The notes under the pieces are model-generated. The model worked only from the letters and a program-made list of their open reading frames with translations, searched no databases and was not told the origin of the DNA. Source: Nautilus pompilius (taxonomy: Eukaryota > Mollusca > Cephalopoda > Nautilida > Nautilidae). Taken from it: a stretch of 64,000 nt of DNA. Positions 12,135-25,079 of this stretch are shown here, piece after piece. The stretch's first letter is position 1, and each line of letters opens with the position of its first letter. The stretch spans positions 434,001 through 498,000 of the forward strand of contig JACATO010002129.1 in NCBI GenBank assembly GCA_018389105.1. Direction: 5' to 3'. The position numbers and the translations under genes were made by a program.

Positions 12135-15100
12135 TAAAATATAATATTTCCTCTCACCTGGATTCCTTTAAAAAAAAAAAAAAATAATTGGTGAAAATAA
12201 TTCTCACTTTGAACTATTATTTTTTTGCACTGCAATATCTGTTTGCTTTTTTTTTTTTTTGAATTCTAAAATAAATCTTTTAATCCACGCAAAACTACAG
12301 ACGTCAGAGATGCAGGAAGTTTATTTAAAACCTTAAAAGTTTGTCACACTTGCTAAATGAACTACTAAAAAAATAAAAAGAGGAGTCCATTTTTAAATTA
12401 CCTTTCCAGTAAATCTTGGCATCTAGAAAATGTTGTAGGAACTGTTTCAAACTAATTTTCAGATGTAAATTATATATGTAACTACAAAAAAATGTGAAAC
12501 TGCACTATATTTCTAACCTTTTGTTTTCTGATCTATTTGAATTCAGCTTGTTCTTTACTCTGAAAACAGTGTGTGTTCTAATGCTCAAACAGGGCAGGAC
12601 AGTGGGTGGTGAGCTTGGGTTTGCCATGCCTCCTGGCCTAACATGGTTTCTACTTACCTTTCTTCAACTGCTTACGTACATTTCCTTCCCACATCTAAAA
12701 ATAAAATTCTAGGGCGGAATTTTCCTGCCAAAGTCCAGTGGCAGGCTGTTGTGATGCAGGATAATGCTGTCTAACAGATAATTGCAGTGCTACACTCCCT
12801 CACCGGGAAAGTCTCCAGAATCCTATCAAGCTCCTTCCTCGCTGGTGAGTACTGAATACCCTGCTTGCAGGCAGGCAAAGGATACCATGAATACTCACAC
12901 ACCTACAAGTTCTCCCTCACCTGCAGATCCTTCTGCAGGAATTCATGTAATTATTTTGATTGTATGATGCCTTTTTATTTTTTTCCATCTACGAAAGCAA
13001 TAACCTATAGCTGTAACTGTGTCTTTCTTTCTAAATATTTTTAAAATCTTCTATTAAATATTGGACCTTACATCTTTAATGCTAGGCAGAAATACTGTAC
13101 ACAGCAGAACCAGATCTGGTTTCTAGCTGCATATTGATCAAAACAGCTCTGGTGACACAGTCCTCTTTCACAGATTCCAAGTGCTAGCATGAAAAGAGTA
13201 ACGAACAAGGCTCTCTTTATAAAACATTTAATAACTCCAATTAAAAATAATCAAGACTTTTCTGAATTTGAAAAAATTAAATCTCAGAGACTGCTTGCTA
13301 CAGCAGTTGCTAATTATCAAATTCTGCATTAGTGATCATTTATACAGCATCTTTCAGGACTTAAAATTAGCATATATTTATATAACAGACATTTATCCCT
13401 TATAAACAAATATTATATACTATTTGTACAACTAGAATATTTGGTTGATTTAATTAGTTTATAACAATCAAATTTCTTGAAAAATATCAATATTATATGT
13501 AAAAAACTAAAAACATGTTTACATGTTTTGTTTATACATATATATCATTCTGACTTTAAATCAAATTTATATAAAAAAATAAAATCGTATAAAAAATATT
13601 GTTCAAAATAAAAATTGGAATATTTACATATCCTGAAGCAATTCTTTAATATAGCAAAGAAGAAAAAATAACATATGTCAGGTGAATTGTTTACTTTGAG
13701 ATCTGCAAAGTAAATTTCTCTTGATCCGGGCATTTTTATTGTCTGAATCTAGGTCTGTTCTGGGTTTATTATTTTCCAGGTGTTAAACATTATAACATTA
13801 TTAAACCTGACTTGCATGATAAAGTTTACTTACATCTTCGAGATCAAAATTACAAAACAGCATGTAGCTGCAGTGGAAACTTCCAATAACTTTCTAAAAC
13901 TTTCAGGAAGTTCTAGACTATTTATTTTATAATTTTTGGTTGCTAATACTCTACTATTCTTGGGACTCTCCAGTTTTCTCCCACATCTACAAAAAACTTT
14001 CTGCAGTAGGTGTAGCTAAATTCTGCAACCCGTTCTCCTCCCCTTGCTTTAGAAAACTGATACCAGGGGGCTTTCTCAGGTAAATGTCTTATGTGCCAAT
14101 ACCAGAAAGAGAAGTTCAAAAAAAAAAGTAATAATACCTTCTTGTAGTGTGCTAAATACTAGACTATTTAAACTTTTCCTCATAAATTATATAAAATTTA
14201 GTCATGACAAAAGACATCCAAAATAGTGGTCATGATAGGAAAGCTGAGAGAGCAGTAATGTAACTTGATTTAAAATTAATGTTGCTTCTCCAGTAACCAA
14301 GGAAACAGTCCTCACTATGTGATATTAGTGTAGCTGACCCACATACCAAACAAACACAATCCTTTCTTTCTGACATATTTTCTTTTTAAATATTATTGCA
14401 ATGCCCGAGTTGTAACAAACTGTCATGTATTTATGAAATCGAATTTCAGCCAAGAACAGCTGTAACATCACTATGGAAGCATTCCTCATCATCAGCACAT
14501 AGAAACTTCACAATGCATAAAGCACAGTTCCAAAATCACCCGCACATAGTGCAAAAGTTTAAAAAAACAAAACAAAACATTGTAGAATTTGTTATGCAAT
14601 TTTTTGTGTTAAAAATATATAATATTGTATAATACTAACACACTAGATGAAAAGTCGTCATTAACTCATCATTAATATTAATGGATAAATAAAAATACAG
14701 CAACAGAAGGGTTTCTTTTTTGTAAACATCTGTGCTTCTTTGTGAACAAAAGGGTTTTTAAAAACTTAATAAATAACATTAACCATTCATCAATATCTAG
14801 CTTGCTTTTCTGTAGAACAGAGCAAAGGAATAAGAATCATAAGTACTACTTGCATAATTTATGCTTCTTTTTTTAATAGACATTTTACCGTTGAAATTTC
14901 AGATACATAAATCACATAGGAAATCTAATTTCAAAACAAATTGTCAAAATAATTTGTAATATATTTTTGCTTTGGCCAAAACTATTTTTGTTTTGTTTGT
15001 TTTTGCCATCATCTCACCTGAACTCCACCCTACAATTTCCAGATTCTTCAGCAACAATCTGAATCCTGCAGCATAGTTAGAATGCTTTCCCATTGTTTGT

Positions 15101-16295
15101 GCAAGAGTTATGGTAACCTTATAATAGCTGAACTTTAATGTAAGACTGGCCAAACGCAGGCTTCACGTCACAGACAGGCCTTTAACCAGTGATGGGGTGG
15201 AGACAGCATAATTCCGGACATGAGATCTGATTTAAAAAATTGGGGGTGCACAACGTGAAATATTTAAATTCCTATTTTTGGCTTCTAAAATCAAGGTAAA
15301 TCATGCGAGAAAAATAGTAATTATTATTATTATTAGTAAAGAGATAGATATCGATCTTCCCCAAGTAAAAATATTATTGACTGAAAAAAAAAAAGAACAG
15401 TTTATGCCAATCTGCTGCTATGAGCAAACAGTAATTGTAGATTGGAATACCGTAGTTGTGTACAGGAAGGGAGGTAATTATTCTTCTTTTACCTCACTAA
15501 TCACGGACACAATTTGTAGAGTTATTGTTCTTACAAGATATCTGGGACGACAGGCAAGTATTAAAAATGCGTGTTGATTGAATCAGACTGCTGCAACTGT
15601 ACAGTGACATAAAAGGGGGCAAAAAGAAAATATTATTTCTTAAAGTCTTTTCTTTTTTAAATAAGTGATAAAACACGTCAAGCATCTCTGGGTTTTTCTT
15701 TTCTTTAAAAAAAAACAAAAAAACATGAAAACCAAACTGGAAATCAGAAAAAATAATCTGACCTTGTATATGTGTGTACACACACAATCTTGATGTTTTA
15801 ATTTGAGCCCATCATTAAAAAAACACAAAAATCGCAATGTCAGGCACACAAATACTGCACCATTAAATAAGAAAAGAAAATAGTAAATCAACTGCCAACA
15901 TTAAAAAACAGTGCAACTTCTTAATAACTAATGACTCCAGAATTTGAAGTTTGAACTCCAAAATGTGGCTACATCTCGACGTTTGAGTTAAATTTAAGAT
16001 TTCTTTTCCTTCTACTCATCACTTGATATTTTATAGCAATATTTCATAGTATAAGAAAAATGTAAAGATATTCCTTTTAGCTGTAGATCAATCTGTTATT
16101 CGTTATAAGTAAAATTAACAATTCATTAATTGTCAAGATTCACAGCCATATAACTTTTCTGATATTATTTTTTAAAATAATTACCACTAAAATAGTATCT
16201 ACATATATTTTGGCAATATATACAGTATCAGCTCCCTCTGATTGTTGTTGAACATGAATGAATAAGCACTTCGTTTTGTTTAATCTTGTTACACA
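12135..16295. other. Intergenic, mostly featureless
   Basis: Between K2 and the 3' end of the minus-strand 255-aa gene. Contains the SINE at 12585-12860 and AT-rich low-complexity sequence. No third Kazal exon was seen. Confidence 0.4.
12585..12860 (+). repeat. SINE, head-truncated
   Basis: Shares a distal block with the SINE at 38690: a CCACAT/CCACACCTAAAAAT box, a TCTAGGGCGGAATTTTCC/TCTAAAAGGGATTTCCC box and CTACA(C)TCCCTCACYGG near the 3' end. The tRNA head is largely missing. Confidence 0.55.
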
Positions 16296-19200
16296 TCATG
16301 AAAAGAAAACCATTGACCCATCAAGTATTTCCTGAAAAACATCATCTGTATCCGAAATGATGTGATCTAAAGCATCTTGAATATGCCGTAACTTTTTAAG
16401 GTTGTAATTACAGTTTATCAGTATTTCTGGCTCCAGCTGTGGTCCCAGTTCAGCTCTGAGAATCTCCTTATGGAAAGATTGCTCATCATTCAGGATTAGT
16501 TTTGATGAGCTTGCTATCTGAGGAGCCCTTTCCATGATGTTGCAAATAAGTTTGCTACAATAATTGTAATGTGTGACAGCAAAAGTGACAAACTCCACAG
16601 CTTCATCATTTCTGTTCGTGATTTCTTTGCTCTTGTAGTCTATATATAAGCTGTATTTGTGTTTTCGTGTTACAATCATTGTAGTAGTACCTAGGAGGAA
16701 AGTAGAGAGACATATATTTGTACTTCAAAATGCTTAAAATCATCAGTCTGAATTAAGCGAATAAAAATGTATACACTGTCTCGCCACTTTATTAAGAATG
16801 ATATAATTTCAGACTTGACCACATTATGTGACAGGTGATCCCTGCAACACAACATATGACTTGGACAAGTTTTTTTTTCCTTTACACAAGTTTATCAGCA
16901 ATGGCAAAAGTTGAAGAAAATTTCCGCTACAGGGGGAGGAGAGAGGCAGTTAAACAAGACAGATTTCACTAACTGTCAATAAACAATAAATTGACTGACA
17001 AAGACATTCAATGCAAGGCAATTCACACTATCTCCAGCCATATCTTGTAAAGAACAATGCAACAAATGGATGTGGGGTAAAGAGTGCAGACATTGAACTA
17101 AGAACTGGAAAAAATAATGTATTCTGTTGAGACACACTTCTCCCCTTTTCTTTTCTAACTGATGGAAGACAGATTTGGAGAAAGACACAAAACACTCAGC
17201 CTCCCTCTCTTGTGGTGGAATCATGGGCATATTTTGCCAAGCTTACCTGAGTATCATTTCTAATCAAGTGCATCCAGTGATGCTTCAAGTGTACCTTGAT
17301 GAGGATAGCTGCTTCCAAGACAACAACGACCCCATCCACTGTGTCAATATTGTGTGTTCATGGTTTGAAGAACAAGATAGAGATTTCAGACATCACCATA
17401 ACTATCACAATCCCCAGATCTCAATCCAATGTGGGATTGACTTGAAAAACACATTAGCCATCACTACCCTCTGCATACTTCTACACCGTGTACAATGTTA
17501 ATGACTAACTGAGAAGATATCCCTCAGGACATCTTCCTGCACACAATGTGGATTTTATGCTATGTTTGTCATGGTTGTTATTCAGTTCAGACAAAATGTG
17601 GTCCAACCCACCATTATAAGTAAGTGTTGGTCCTTATAAAGTAGCCAACCTCTCTCTGTCTGTCTGTGTAAAACTCTAATACATCTATTTTAGGATAATG
17701 AAGTTGTTAGAACATTCAATCAAAATCATTCACAGAATGAAATTTGAAAAGTCATCATCATCATTTCTAGTAATTTGAATTTAAATGCTGAATCAGTGGT
17801 TATAAGGAAGGTTCAGAAGTGATAAAGTTTTTCATCTCTTATTATTTAAAAATATAAATTTAACATAATTGCACATCAGAAGTTTCTTCTCAAGACATTC
17901 CATGATAATGACAACAGAGAAAGATCGTCGAGATGTACATTCTCTAGTTAGTTCTACAAACAAGGTGGCTGCGAAATCTGTATTGTATCCTAAGCAGTTC
18001 TTTGCAAAAAAACAAAACAAAACATGACAATTTTTAAAAAGAATTACTTAATAATGAATTTTCTAAGCAACACGTACTAGAATATTTATTAACCTAGTTT
18101 AACTGAAGTAATGCTGTTTGATTATTACAGACAAAAAGCCACTATAACGTACAAAAGATCCTTAAAAAGGTGATAATTTAATAAAAACAAAACAAAAAAC
18201 AATCAAGAATAGAAAACAATTTTGAAAGCTGAAAAAAAAAAAGAGCATATTTATTAGTAGTCAGGGGTTTATGGGAATACCTAGTTATTCAGAAGTGGAG
18301 AGAAATGTTTATCCTTTTCCACAAATCAGCAGCTTTGGGAAAGTTGTAAAAAAAAAAAAAAAAAGACAACTTTTTCATAAAAGATCTGGCAAACCAGTCA
18401 AAACAATTTCTGTTGGTTTTATTTCTCCAAATATATGCATACAGTGGCAAACCAAAGTTTAAGAACGATGGCAAAACAAAAACAAAGATTTGGATCAGAC
18501 GGTCAGATTTATGTGGCAAATATCTAGTGAAGCATTCCGTCGTAAATGTACCAAACCAATGATGATGAAGCAGGTCCATTACGGTATGTGGCTGTTTCTC
18601 CAAAAAATGGGGCAGGGCCTATTCATCATATCCAGTAAATAATGAACCTGCTTGTTTACCTAGATATTTTGACCAATATACAGAACCATATTCTGAGGAC
18701 TGCCTCCCTCTCAACTGGAGTTTCCAACATAATGATCTGAAACATTCGGCTGCCATCATCAAGCAGTCTCTCATGAATCAGAAAATTCCAGTTCTAAAGT
18801 GATCGGCACAGAGCCCCGATTCAAATCCAATAGAGAATCTGCCATAACGTTATTAAGATGATCCAGAAATTTGGATAAATTCTTCCAAATTATTTAGTCG
18901 ACCTGGGCTGATATTTACAAAGACCGGCGTACTCATCTTGCTGACTCCATGGATAAGTGTTGTCAGGCTGTAAATGATGTTTGTGGCTATGCAACCAAAT
19001 ACTAATACTTCCTTGATTTGTTTACCTCAAGTAGTCTCTAAAAATTGGGTTTTTGTGACAAAATTTCAAATATGTTTGATTCGTTCTTAAACTGTCGCAG
19101 CCATGAAATTCCTCCATAATGTATGAAGAGTCTGTATGTAAAATATTTACTACAAAACTTACAAACTAATACAGATGAGATGCCACAGCCAGACTGGATT

Positions 19201-22200
19201 AAATTTGAAGGCCTTTGGATATAAAAGTAAAGTTATAGTTGCCAAAAAAAAAAGCCAACAAATAACTAAAAATATACTATATTCAGGAAAATACACCAAA
19301 CAATAGAGACATGATTTCAGTGAATCCATACTCTGAGTATGTTCATTTTCTCTATTCTGCTAAATCAAACATATCCAAAGCTATGGAATATAGCCTATAC
19401 AAATTCTTTCTTTTTCACTTAATAAGATCTTTGAATATAATTACAAAAAAAAAAACAAAAGCAAACTTGCCTGCCTTTTTTGCTAGAATGTGTATGCACT
19501 CCGACATTATTGGTATTCCTGCAGTCTCCATTAAAAACAACTCTTTGAATTCATGAACTGCTGCTTTCAGGGAGCAGTAGGTATCCAGCAGATCATTGAA
19601 CAACTTTGAGATATCCTGGAAAATAAAATATAACTCGCAATTTTATCAAAAAACAGCAAAAAAAATTCACCAAATACGAAAAGACATTTAATACTGAAAT
19701 TCCTTTAAAATATTAACCCATTTCTTTCTGATTCTTCTTTCCTTCAGCTAAAACATGCAAGTTAAAAGTACAGTACAAACAAGAAAATAATTGTGTACAT
19801 GTAACTGATGGATGTTCAAGGTGCTGCTGCTCTCTGGCAATGAGCTTTGTGTCGTAACACAAGATAGTTTGCTCAGTGGCATTTATATGGGTTCTGGCAT
19901 TGCTACTTTTTCTACTCTTTCTTCAGAAGAACTCAAAATGGTGGTCTTAAAAGCATTCATATTTTAAAAATCCATTAACTGTTTTATAGTTTTAGCATTA
20001 AAACCGAGTCACAAAAGTAATACATGTTGAATGTAAGGACTTAAGTGTTCCTTTGTAAACTAAAACTACTATCAATACCGCACTCAAAAATGTACTATTG
20101 CAATTTTATCGCCTTCAATGTATAGTAATCAAAATATAATTATTTTCAGTTCATGTCAGGTATAAGTGGTCAGCCAACCTAAAAATGTATTCATCCATTT
20201 ATACATATATACCTTTATATCTGTTAATATATTTATTCATAAAATGTGCAGGTAGCTCAAACCTTAAATAGATAAAATGCACTAAAAAACCATACATCCA
20301 AATGTAAAAATGTTTTATATATTGTACATTTTTGTAAAGGTATGAGCGGAGATTTTGTTAAACATGAAGCTATGCAAACACTAAACACTTTCTTTCTTCT
20401 TGCTGTCAAAATGAAAGATATTGGTAGATTGGAAAAACTCTATAATTTATCCACCGATGCATATTTTTGGTGAGAAAAAACATCCTTATTATTAATATTA
20501 TTAATAAAGTCACCACTAGTTAAAATAAAGAAATTCATCTCTTCCCACAGATCTTAGCTTCCTCTTACTATAGATCTTCTTTACCACCAAATTAAGCAAA
20601 GGTTCCATTGCTCTAATTCCTTGTTTAATGATAAAAATATAAAACCTTAATCTTTTAAAAGCAAGAAAGAGAAAAAAGAAATATCCATAATTACCTATAA
20701 CAATATTTAACTTTTTCATCACAGGTTCATGATTATTAAGAAAAGCTAAAACTTAATCCCCTAAACTGCAAGAGAGAGAGAGAGAGAACAGAATTCACGT
20801 AAATCTGGCCATTGCTTTATGGGTAATTCAAACTCGGAGCTAACATTAAACTATACTGATGAGAAAATTTTTTTAAAAATTTAGTTTTTTAATGTCTGAT
20901 TAAAAAAACCTACATAATTTAACTTGTAACAAATTCTCCACATACTTATGTAACTTATGTAAGTTTGATCAATTTTATAAAATTTTAACTGTAGGGTGGA
21001 GCAATAGTCCAGTGGTAGACTGCTAGTTTGAGAGCTGAAGTTTGAATCCCAGTCGGAGTTGGCTTAGTTTAGCGTACCTCTCTGCAACAGCTTCTTCTCT
21101 CTCTCTCTTCCACCAGCTGACTACAGGGTTTACCCTGGGGATATCCAGTTTTATCCATCATCTAAAGTAGTGAAAAGTTCTAGTAGGGCATTTTGGACCC
21201 TAACATATCCTAGTTACTGGAGGACTGGGGAGCAGTTGGCAAGAGTGCATGAATGGTGCAGCATAGGCCATCATCACTAAAAACAATTTGTGTAAGTTCT
21301 TCCATCAGAATAACATTGCTGGCAGCGGCGTCTTTGGTTGCAAAGAACACACAACCCACAGGTTTTTTCTATCGGATGAAATGAAAAACCTGCCAGACGA
21401 CTGCTGCTGTAGCAAAACTACACAGAACTAATAATTATGCTACAATGATCAGACAGCAAATATGTTAACATACAAAAGTATTCTGGATGATTCGATACAT
21501 CTGAGGACCAATGCTAATGTGCATTTTTATAAACCAGTGAGACAATGCATCTGATGGCGATTGGTATTTTTTTAAAAATATAAGCACTAATCAATATTGT
21601 ATTGATAGAATTTGTTGGGTTTTTTGTTTTGGGCTTTGAGGCTGTTATATAAAAACATTTTCCTCATCTTTAAATTTAGCTTTCAAATGAAAGGAAAATT
21701 AAAATTATCTAATTAAAAAAAAAAACAGTAAAGTTTTTCTTACCTGAAATGTTTTATCCATGGTTGGTATACAGAGTGCCTTCATCTCCACCTTCTGAAA
21801 CTGCATTTTTGTTTCTTCTGTAAATTAGAAGGGAAAACGTCTGTACATTCATTTATTTATTCCTCAAAATAATTATCTCAATAACTGGAAGCTTCTGGTT
21901 TAAGGAAAGCAACCAACAATGGGGAGAAATAAAATAAACACAGTGATAAGCGCCTTTTTCCTTCCATTCACCCTTTCACTGCCGTGAAAAAACCTGAATA
22001 TATCCTGTTTAATACCAGAGTTGTCCAAATGAAACCCAACCAGATATCATATTAGACAATGTTATTTTTGGCTGTTTCATTCCAACATCCTCAGTACAAA
22101 TCTAACACCACCCTGACATGTTATCATCCTCATTACTGTTAGTTTCTTCCTTATCAAGACATCACATTTATTTTAAATCAAAAAAAAAAAAAAGAATCCC

Positions 22201-24551
22201 TAAAAGGGTTCACATACAACTAATCTGTTGTAATGGTTGACATCTGGATTGACAGAAAGCCAAGTTTTCAGGTAAAAGTCATATTTATTTACTAGTGCAT
22301 TGATTTCCCTGCTCAGAAGATGGAGCGGTTGCAGAACTTACGTAAATTCTTTTTCTCCCTGCTTTTCTGTGACTGGTACTGACGAACAGAAATAGGCAAT
22401 TTATCTCTTGCAACATTCCCATCAGGAAGAAGATGTGTTCGCACATTGGGTTTATCTTCCTTAAAAAGCAAAATAAATAAATACATAAATCTTCATGCAT
22501 CAAGAATTTAATAGTTAGTAATTAGAGTTATTCCCCTTGGATTAGTTCTGAAACCTTAGAATGTCCATACACAATCATCTCTATTTTTGTGAAAAGTTCT
22601 TTCGTTTCTGTATGCAAGCATAGTTTAGAATACCTGCATTTCACAGTACCTTAGTGATGGGGTTAATGACTGAGTCATTGTAGATAAACTGTTTTCTCTC
22701 AAATCCATTGGAACAGTGTACATGACTGCATAGTCACTGTTTCACAACACAGTTGTTGCCTATTTTTCTCAGTGATACAGATTAGGCCAAGCAAAATGGC
22801 TAACATGGTTCTAGTCCGATCTGTAACTGATACCACCACCAATGGCTTAGTCAAGCTTTTCTCAAACATTGTACAATAATAATTAGTTAGAACTGGCAAT
22901 ATAGGAACATCAAATTTCTAGAAAAGAAAAAGACAGGGCTCTTGGAGTTGAGGAGATCTTAAAATCGGTTTTGGTATTACTTTTGATGCATGATCCCTGA
23001 TCTTATTTCAACAGGCTGTGAGGCCATTAATTCAAAACGTTTTAAGTGTGACACCACCAGAATTTAATGAAAACAATGAACTTCCTCCCACACAACTGCA
23101 TCTTCTTCATCAAAGAAGTTAAATATCATTGCAAGTTTCATCAAAGGCATACTTTAAACTTCTAAAACCGTATAAGTTATGAATAATAAATTATAATACA
23201 TTTCTTCTCCCTAGTTAAACTATCAAGCAATGGATCCCTTACTTTTTATTTTCAAAAAAATTTCATTTAATATTCTAGTGAAACTTGGAGAAAATGACAC
23301 ATTTTAAAAATGTATTCTATCTCGATAATTGCAACTCGTTAATGAAAATCAACAGATAATTAATTATATTTTCTGCTAACTGATTTTAAATACTTCAGCA
23401 CAAAAAAAGGAATAAATGCTCTTATTTCATGATAAAAAAGGGTACATCTTCATCCAGAAAAACCTGAATGTTGAAATCTACAATATGCTTCAAATGGCAT
23501 TTAGCTTTGATGGATTATGATGAACACAAAGGCAATTCATTCTGTTAAATCGTAGAGCAGCACCTAAGATAGGATCAGCTACTTAATTATGCTAAAGAAC
23601 AAGTTCCAGAACTTGGCGACATTCATGTACAAAAATAATGACAAAAGGACTGTAGCTGTTTACTGCATTTTGTGAGGTAAAGCACTAAAACAGAAACCGG
23701 GCCACTGACATAAAATGTAGTTTTCACAGTTCTCCGAAACATCCAATTGACATCACCATGAAAGTATCATCCATAAAAGACAGACAAGCTGACAGCTGGT
23801 CTTCAGCGAGCGGATGATGTAATACAGGTGCTGCCATATAATGACAAGAGGAAAATACTTTAAAAAGCTAACTACGAAACAAAAATATTTAGATTTTCAA
23901 CATTTGCATTTCCAAACATCAATTGAGCAGCACACACACACACACACACACACAGGTGTTCATAAAGTCTCTGAGAGCTTTCTGTGTTTGACAACTTTAA
24001 CTATGTAAGATAAAGCAAAAAAAAATTAACTTCCATGAGCCTGAGAATCTCTTATGAAGGTCAAAGGTTATTATTTCGATGAGGGATGTAATCTGCTTAT
24101 TTATGTTATGGTAACCGCTAAGATCGAATAGGTGTGTGTGTGTGTAGATATCGTTTCCTTTTTGAACAGGCCTTCGTCCCAAGACTTTTGAACGGCAGTG
24201 TACACACAAAAAATAAGTGAGGGGGGGGAGGGGAGAGAGACGTGGGAGAAAAGCACGAATGTAATGATCTGGGGCTCCAGTAGGAACTTTACGTGAATAA
24301 ACAAACAAATTTTAAAAATTGCCGAAGAAATATGAAACAAAAGCGAATAGGTAAACGATCCAGGTGAAGAAATTCCAGGTATTTCGATTCAAACCAGAAA
24401 AACAAAAACAAACAAAAAACTGCTCCTCCCCCTGGGGGGGGCATCAAGGATGGGAAGGTGGATGCCATCCACTTACCTAACTTAGCAGGTAAAACAAAAG
24501 GAAATGCACACGCACCTGGCCTTTGTCGAGACAGCAACAAAGGCAGCCCAT
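16296..24551 (-). CDS. Unrecognised 255-aa protein with MGC lipidation-type N-terminus
   Basis: Five coding exons on the minus strand: 24551-24516, 22459-22342, 21817-21744, 19615-19471 and 16690-16296, totalling 768 nt with phases 0, 1, 0, 1. The protein begins MGCLCCCLDKGQ. Gly-2 is a possible N-myristoylation site, and Cys 3 and 5-7 are possible palmitoylation sites, so peripheral membrane attachment is likely (inference). The rest looks soluble and helical: a Lys/Arg-rich stretch around residues 35-55, then amphipathic helices around 75-125 and 145-255, with no transmembrane segment. The fourth exon ends at a GC donor (AG|GCAAGT); the other introns are GT-AG. I do not recognise the family. 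Exon 1 is short and was chosen because it has an in-phase ATG, a donor GTGCGT and sits in the CpG-rich 5' region. A second donor at 24478 fits only an untranslated exon. The last four exons are more secure than the first. Confidence 0.7.
16774..17668 (+). mobile_element. Degenerate Tc1-like element
   Basis: Ends carry related inverted sequences (GCCACTTTATTAAG left; complement of CTTATAAAGTAGCC right), the right one enlarged by a short TCTG repeat. The plus strand near 17315-17460 encodes a transposase remnant with FQDNNDPIH, a WFEEQD helix and the order expected of Tc1 catalytic motifs, with the final motif decayed. It lies in the last intron of the 255-aa gene. Confidence 0.62.
18442..19104 (+). 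mobile_element. Degenerate Tc1-like element
   Basis: Inverted ends share AGTTTAAGAACGA (left near 18456, right near 19085). Plus-strand frames contain a decayed Tc1 transposase: a MWLFLQKMGQG-like strand, an HSAAIIKQ segment after a lost catalytic Asp pair, and QSPDSNPIEN-like residues at about 18810-18840. Several stops. It lies in the last intron of the 255-aa gene. Confidence 0.6.
20996..21300 (+). repeat. tRNA-derived SINE
   Basis: A-box-like TAGTCCAGTGGTAGACTGC and B-box-like TTTGAATCCCAGTC, followed by TTGGCTTAGTTTAGCGTACC and a pyrimidine-rich TTCTTC...CCACCAGC segment shared with the other copies here. It lies in the intron between exons 3 and 4 of the 255-aa gene. Confidence 0.62.
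23931..23954. repeat. (CA)12 microsatellite
   Basis: Twelve uninterrupted CA units in the first intron of the 255-aa gene. Shorter CA runs occur at 28480, 30032, 30442 and 31410. Confidence 0.95.
24170..24206 (-). repeat. Solo Tc1-like terminal sequence
   Basis: The complement reads TACACTGCCGTTCAAAAGTC, a widespread Tc1-family end. It follows a short GT repeat (24133-24143). No clear partner end was found; the CA repeat at 23931 and the adjoining GTTCATAAAGTCTCTG may belong to the same remnant. Confidence 0.35.
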
Positions 24552-24830
24552 TGTTCGCTGCCCTCCTCCTCCACCTGCGCGGGTGAATTAAGCAGGAAAG
24601 GGCGGATAAGAAACACGATATCGGGGGCCGCTCGGCTCCAGGTGAGAACTAACCCCGCCTCGTTCAACCACCGCCTGATGAAGATTTCATCGTCGTTGCC
24701 GCTCCTCCCGTGTCTCCGTCGTCCAACCCGGATCAGACGGCCACCATTGGGGAAATCGTTGCAACGGCGCGCGTGAAAACTCGTCACGTGATATGAGGAG
24801 GGGAGACTTCATTGGAATAGTACTGACCTC
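24552..24830 (-). promoter_or_regulatory. CpG-rich putative promoter / 5' UTR
   Basis: A GC- and CpG-rich island in otherwise AT-rich DNA, directly upstream of the ATG of the minus-strand 255-aa gene. No clear TATA box was seen. Inferred from composition and position only. Confidence 0.4.
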
Positions 24831-25079
24831 CATCCACCAACAGATGCTAGCCCGTTTACAACACAGTCGCTTTCCTTTAAGTAAAAAAAATAAGGGTTTT
24901 TTTTTTTTCCTGGGGGCGGGGTGAGTTCCATATAAATGCCGAGTTTGAAGTTTTTTTTCTGTTTGTTTCAAATAATTTGTACGCTACTGTAAGGAGCAAA
25001 ATCAAAACAAACAACTTCTCCCTAAAAATACATATAATATATATATATATTTTTAATAGTTTAGAGAAAGTGAAAGGGC

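Noticed and set aside
16296..16679. Stand-alone 127-aa gene starting at 16679
   Set aside because: The frame extends upstream through an acceptor at 16690 and joins earlier exons in phase.
17175..17501. 108-aa protein gene
   Set aside because: Tc1 transposase remnant with lost catalytic residues and no upstream coding part.
24482..24787. 101-aa Arg-rich frame at the 5' end of the 255-aa gene
   Set aside because: CpG-rich leader without motifs; its frame does not join the downstream exons. The 36-nt exon in another frame does.
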